Assembly (NCBI GenBank): GCA_904501955.1
Contig: CAJGCY010000135.1
Span: forward strand, 1 to 7,065
Source: an uncultured Akkermansia sp.
GTDB lineage: Bacteria > Verrucomicrobiota > Verrucomicrobiia > Verrucomicrobiales > Akkermansiaceae
Length of the DNA stretch: 7,065 bases
Reading direction: 5' to 3'
Numbering within the stretch: the first letter of the stretch is position 1; each line of letters starts with the position of its first letter. Shown one piece after another: positions 6,983 through 7,065 of the stretch. The notes under the pieces were generated by a model. It was not told where the DNA came from. It searched no databases and was given only the letters and a program-made list of their open reading frames with translations. The position numbers and the translations under genes were made by a program.

Positions 6983-7065
6983 GAGGACCGTAGCGAAGCG
7001 GCCGGCCACGGCGTAGCAAGCGAGCGAAGCGAGACGCGAAGACGGGAGCTCCGAGCCGGGGTGGC

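Larger units (their letters stand above)
6843..7065. repeat. Intergenic hairpin-repeat patchwork (REP-like), running off the window end
   Basis: This GC-rich, non-coding stretch is built from small recurring blocks. AGCGAAGC occurs three times (6852-6859, 6992-6999, 7023-7030). CCGGCCAC occurs at 6935-6942 and 7002-7009. A 26-27 bp hairpin element occurs at 6870-6896 and 6957-6982, and a nested hairpin lies between the copies. GGCCGGCC (7000-7007) and GGAGCTCC (7045-7052) are perfect palindromes. Open frames on both strands run through it, but they follow the repeat pattern and show no domain. From general knowledge, similar CCCCGG-rich intergenic repeats are common in gut Verrucomicrobiota and relatives; that this belongs to the same family is inference. 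The far boundary lies beyond the window. Confidence 0.75.

Noticed and set aside
5888..7009. Long minus-strand open frame (373 codons) across the barrel and the 3' repeat
   Set aside because: It lies opposite the well-supported autotransporter barrel, has biased low-complexity composition (Gly/Ala/Val/Glu-rich) and no domain. It is a by-product of GC-rich codons. The same applies to the other long minus-strand frames opposite the HlyD gene and the passenger.
6810..7019. Minus-strand frame of 69 codons rich in PPLRG-like residues
   Set aside because: Its sequence is the translation of the CCCC/GGGG hairpin repeats; such frames are typical false gene calls in repeats.
6843..7065. CRISPR array or retron-like structured RNA
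   Set aside because: The repeats are short, unevenly spaced hairpins without uniform spacers, and no cas or reverse transcriptase gene is in the window.

Overview
The window is a compact secretion locus read entirely on the + strand. It most likely comes from a Verrucomicrobiota-type bacterium (Akkermansia-like). This placement is inference, resting on three things: a large autotransporter with a PATR-type beta-strand repeat module, a GC-rich genome with little visible Shine-Dalgarno signal, and a dense intergenic repeat made of small CCCC/GGGG hairpins. The Pmp-like motifs in the autotransporter fit the PVC superphylum (Planctomycetes, Verrucomicrobia, Chlamydiae) but do not prove it.

Layout. 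Positions 1-1026 hold the 3' part of a type I secretion ABC transporter of the HlyB class: the last membrane segments plus a complete ATPase domain. Its stop codon overlaps the ATG of an HlyD-type membrane fusion protein (1026-2411) by one base. After a 38-bp leader containing a single G comes a 1421-residue autotransporter (2450-6715). It has a Sec signal peptide, a beta-helical passenger with Pmp-like motifs, one PATR module and about eight degenerate repeats of its own, an acidic Ala/Pro linker, and a C-terminal beta-barrel ending in Phe. TGA-TAG tandem stops follow.

The last 350 bp are non-coding. A perfect 9-bp hairpin (6742-6773) has its T-run on the minus strand and is a likely terminator. 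From about 6843 to the window end there is a patchwork of hairpin repeats. Two copies of a 26-27 bp element flank a nested hairpin with a GTAA loop, and the closing base pair of the element's stem differs between copies in a compensating way.

How the genes work together. The ABC protein and HlyD protein should form the inner-membrane half of a type I exporter; the outer-membrane TolC-like partner and the start of the ABC gene are outside the window. The third gene has all the hallmarks of a type V (self-transporting) protein. The unusual point is therefore a type V protein placed directly behind type I exporter genes, with no RTX substrate in view. Whether the two are functionally linked or only co-transcribed cannot be settled from sequence alone.
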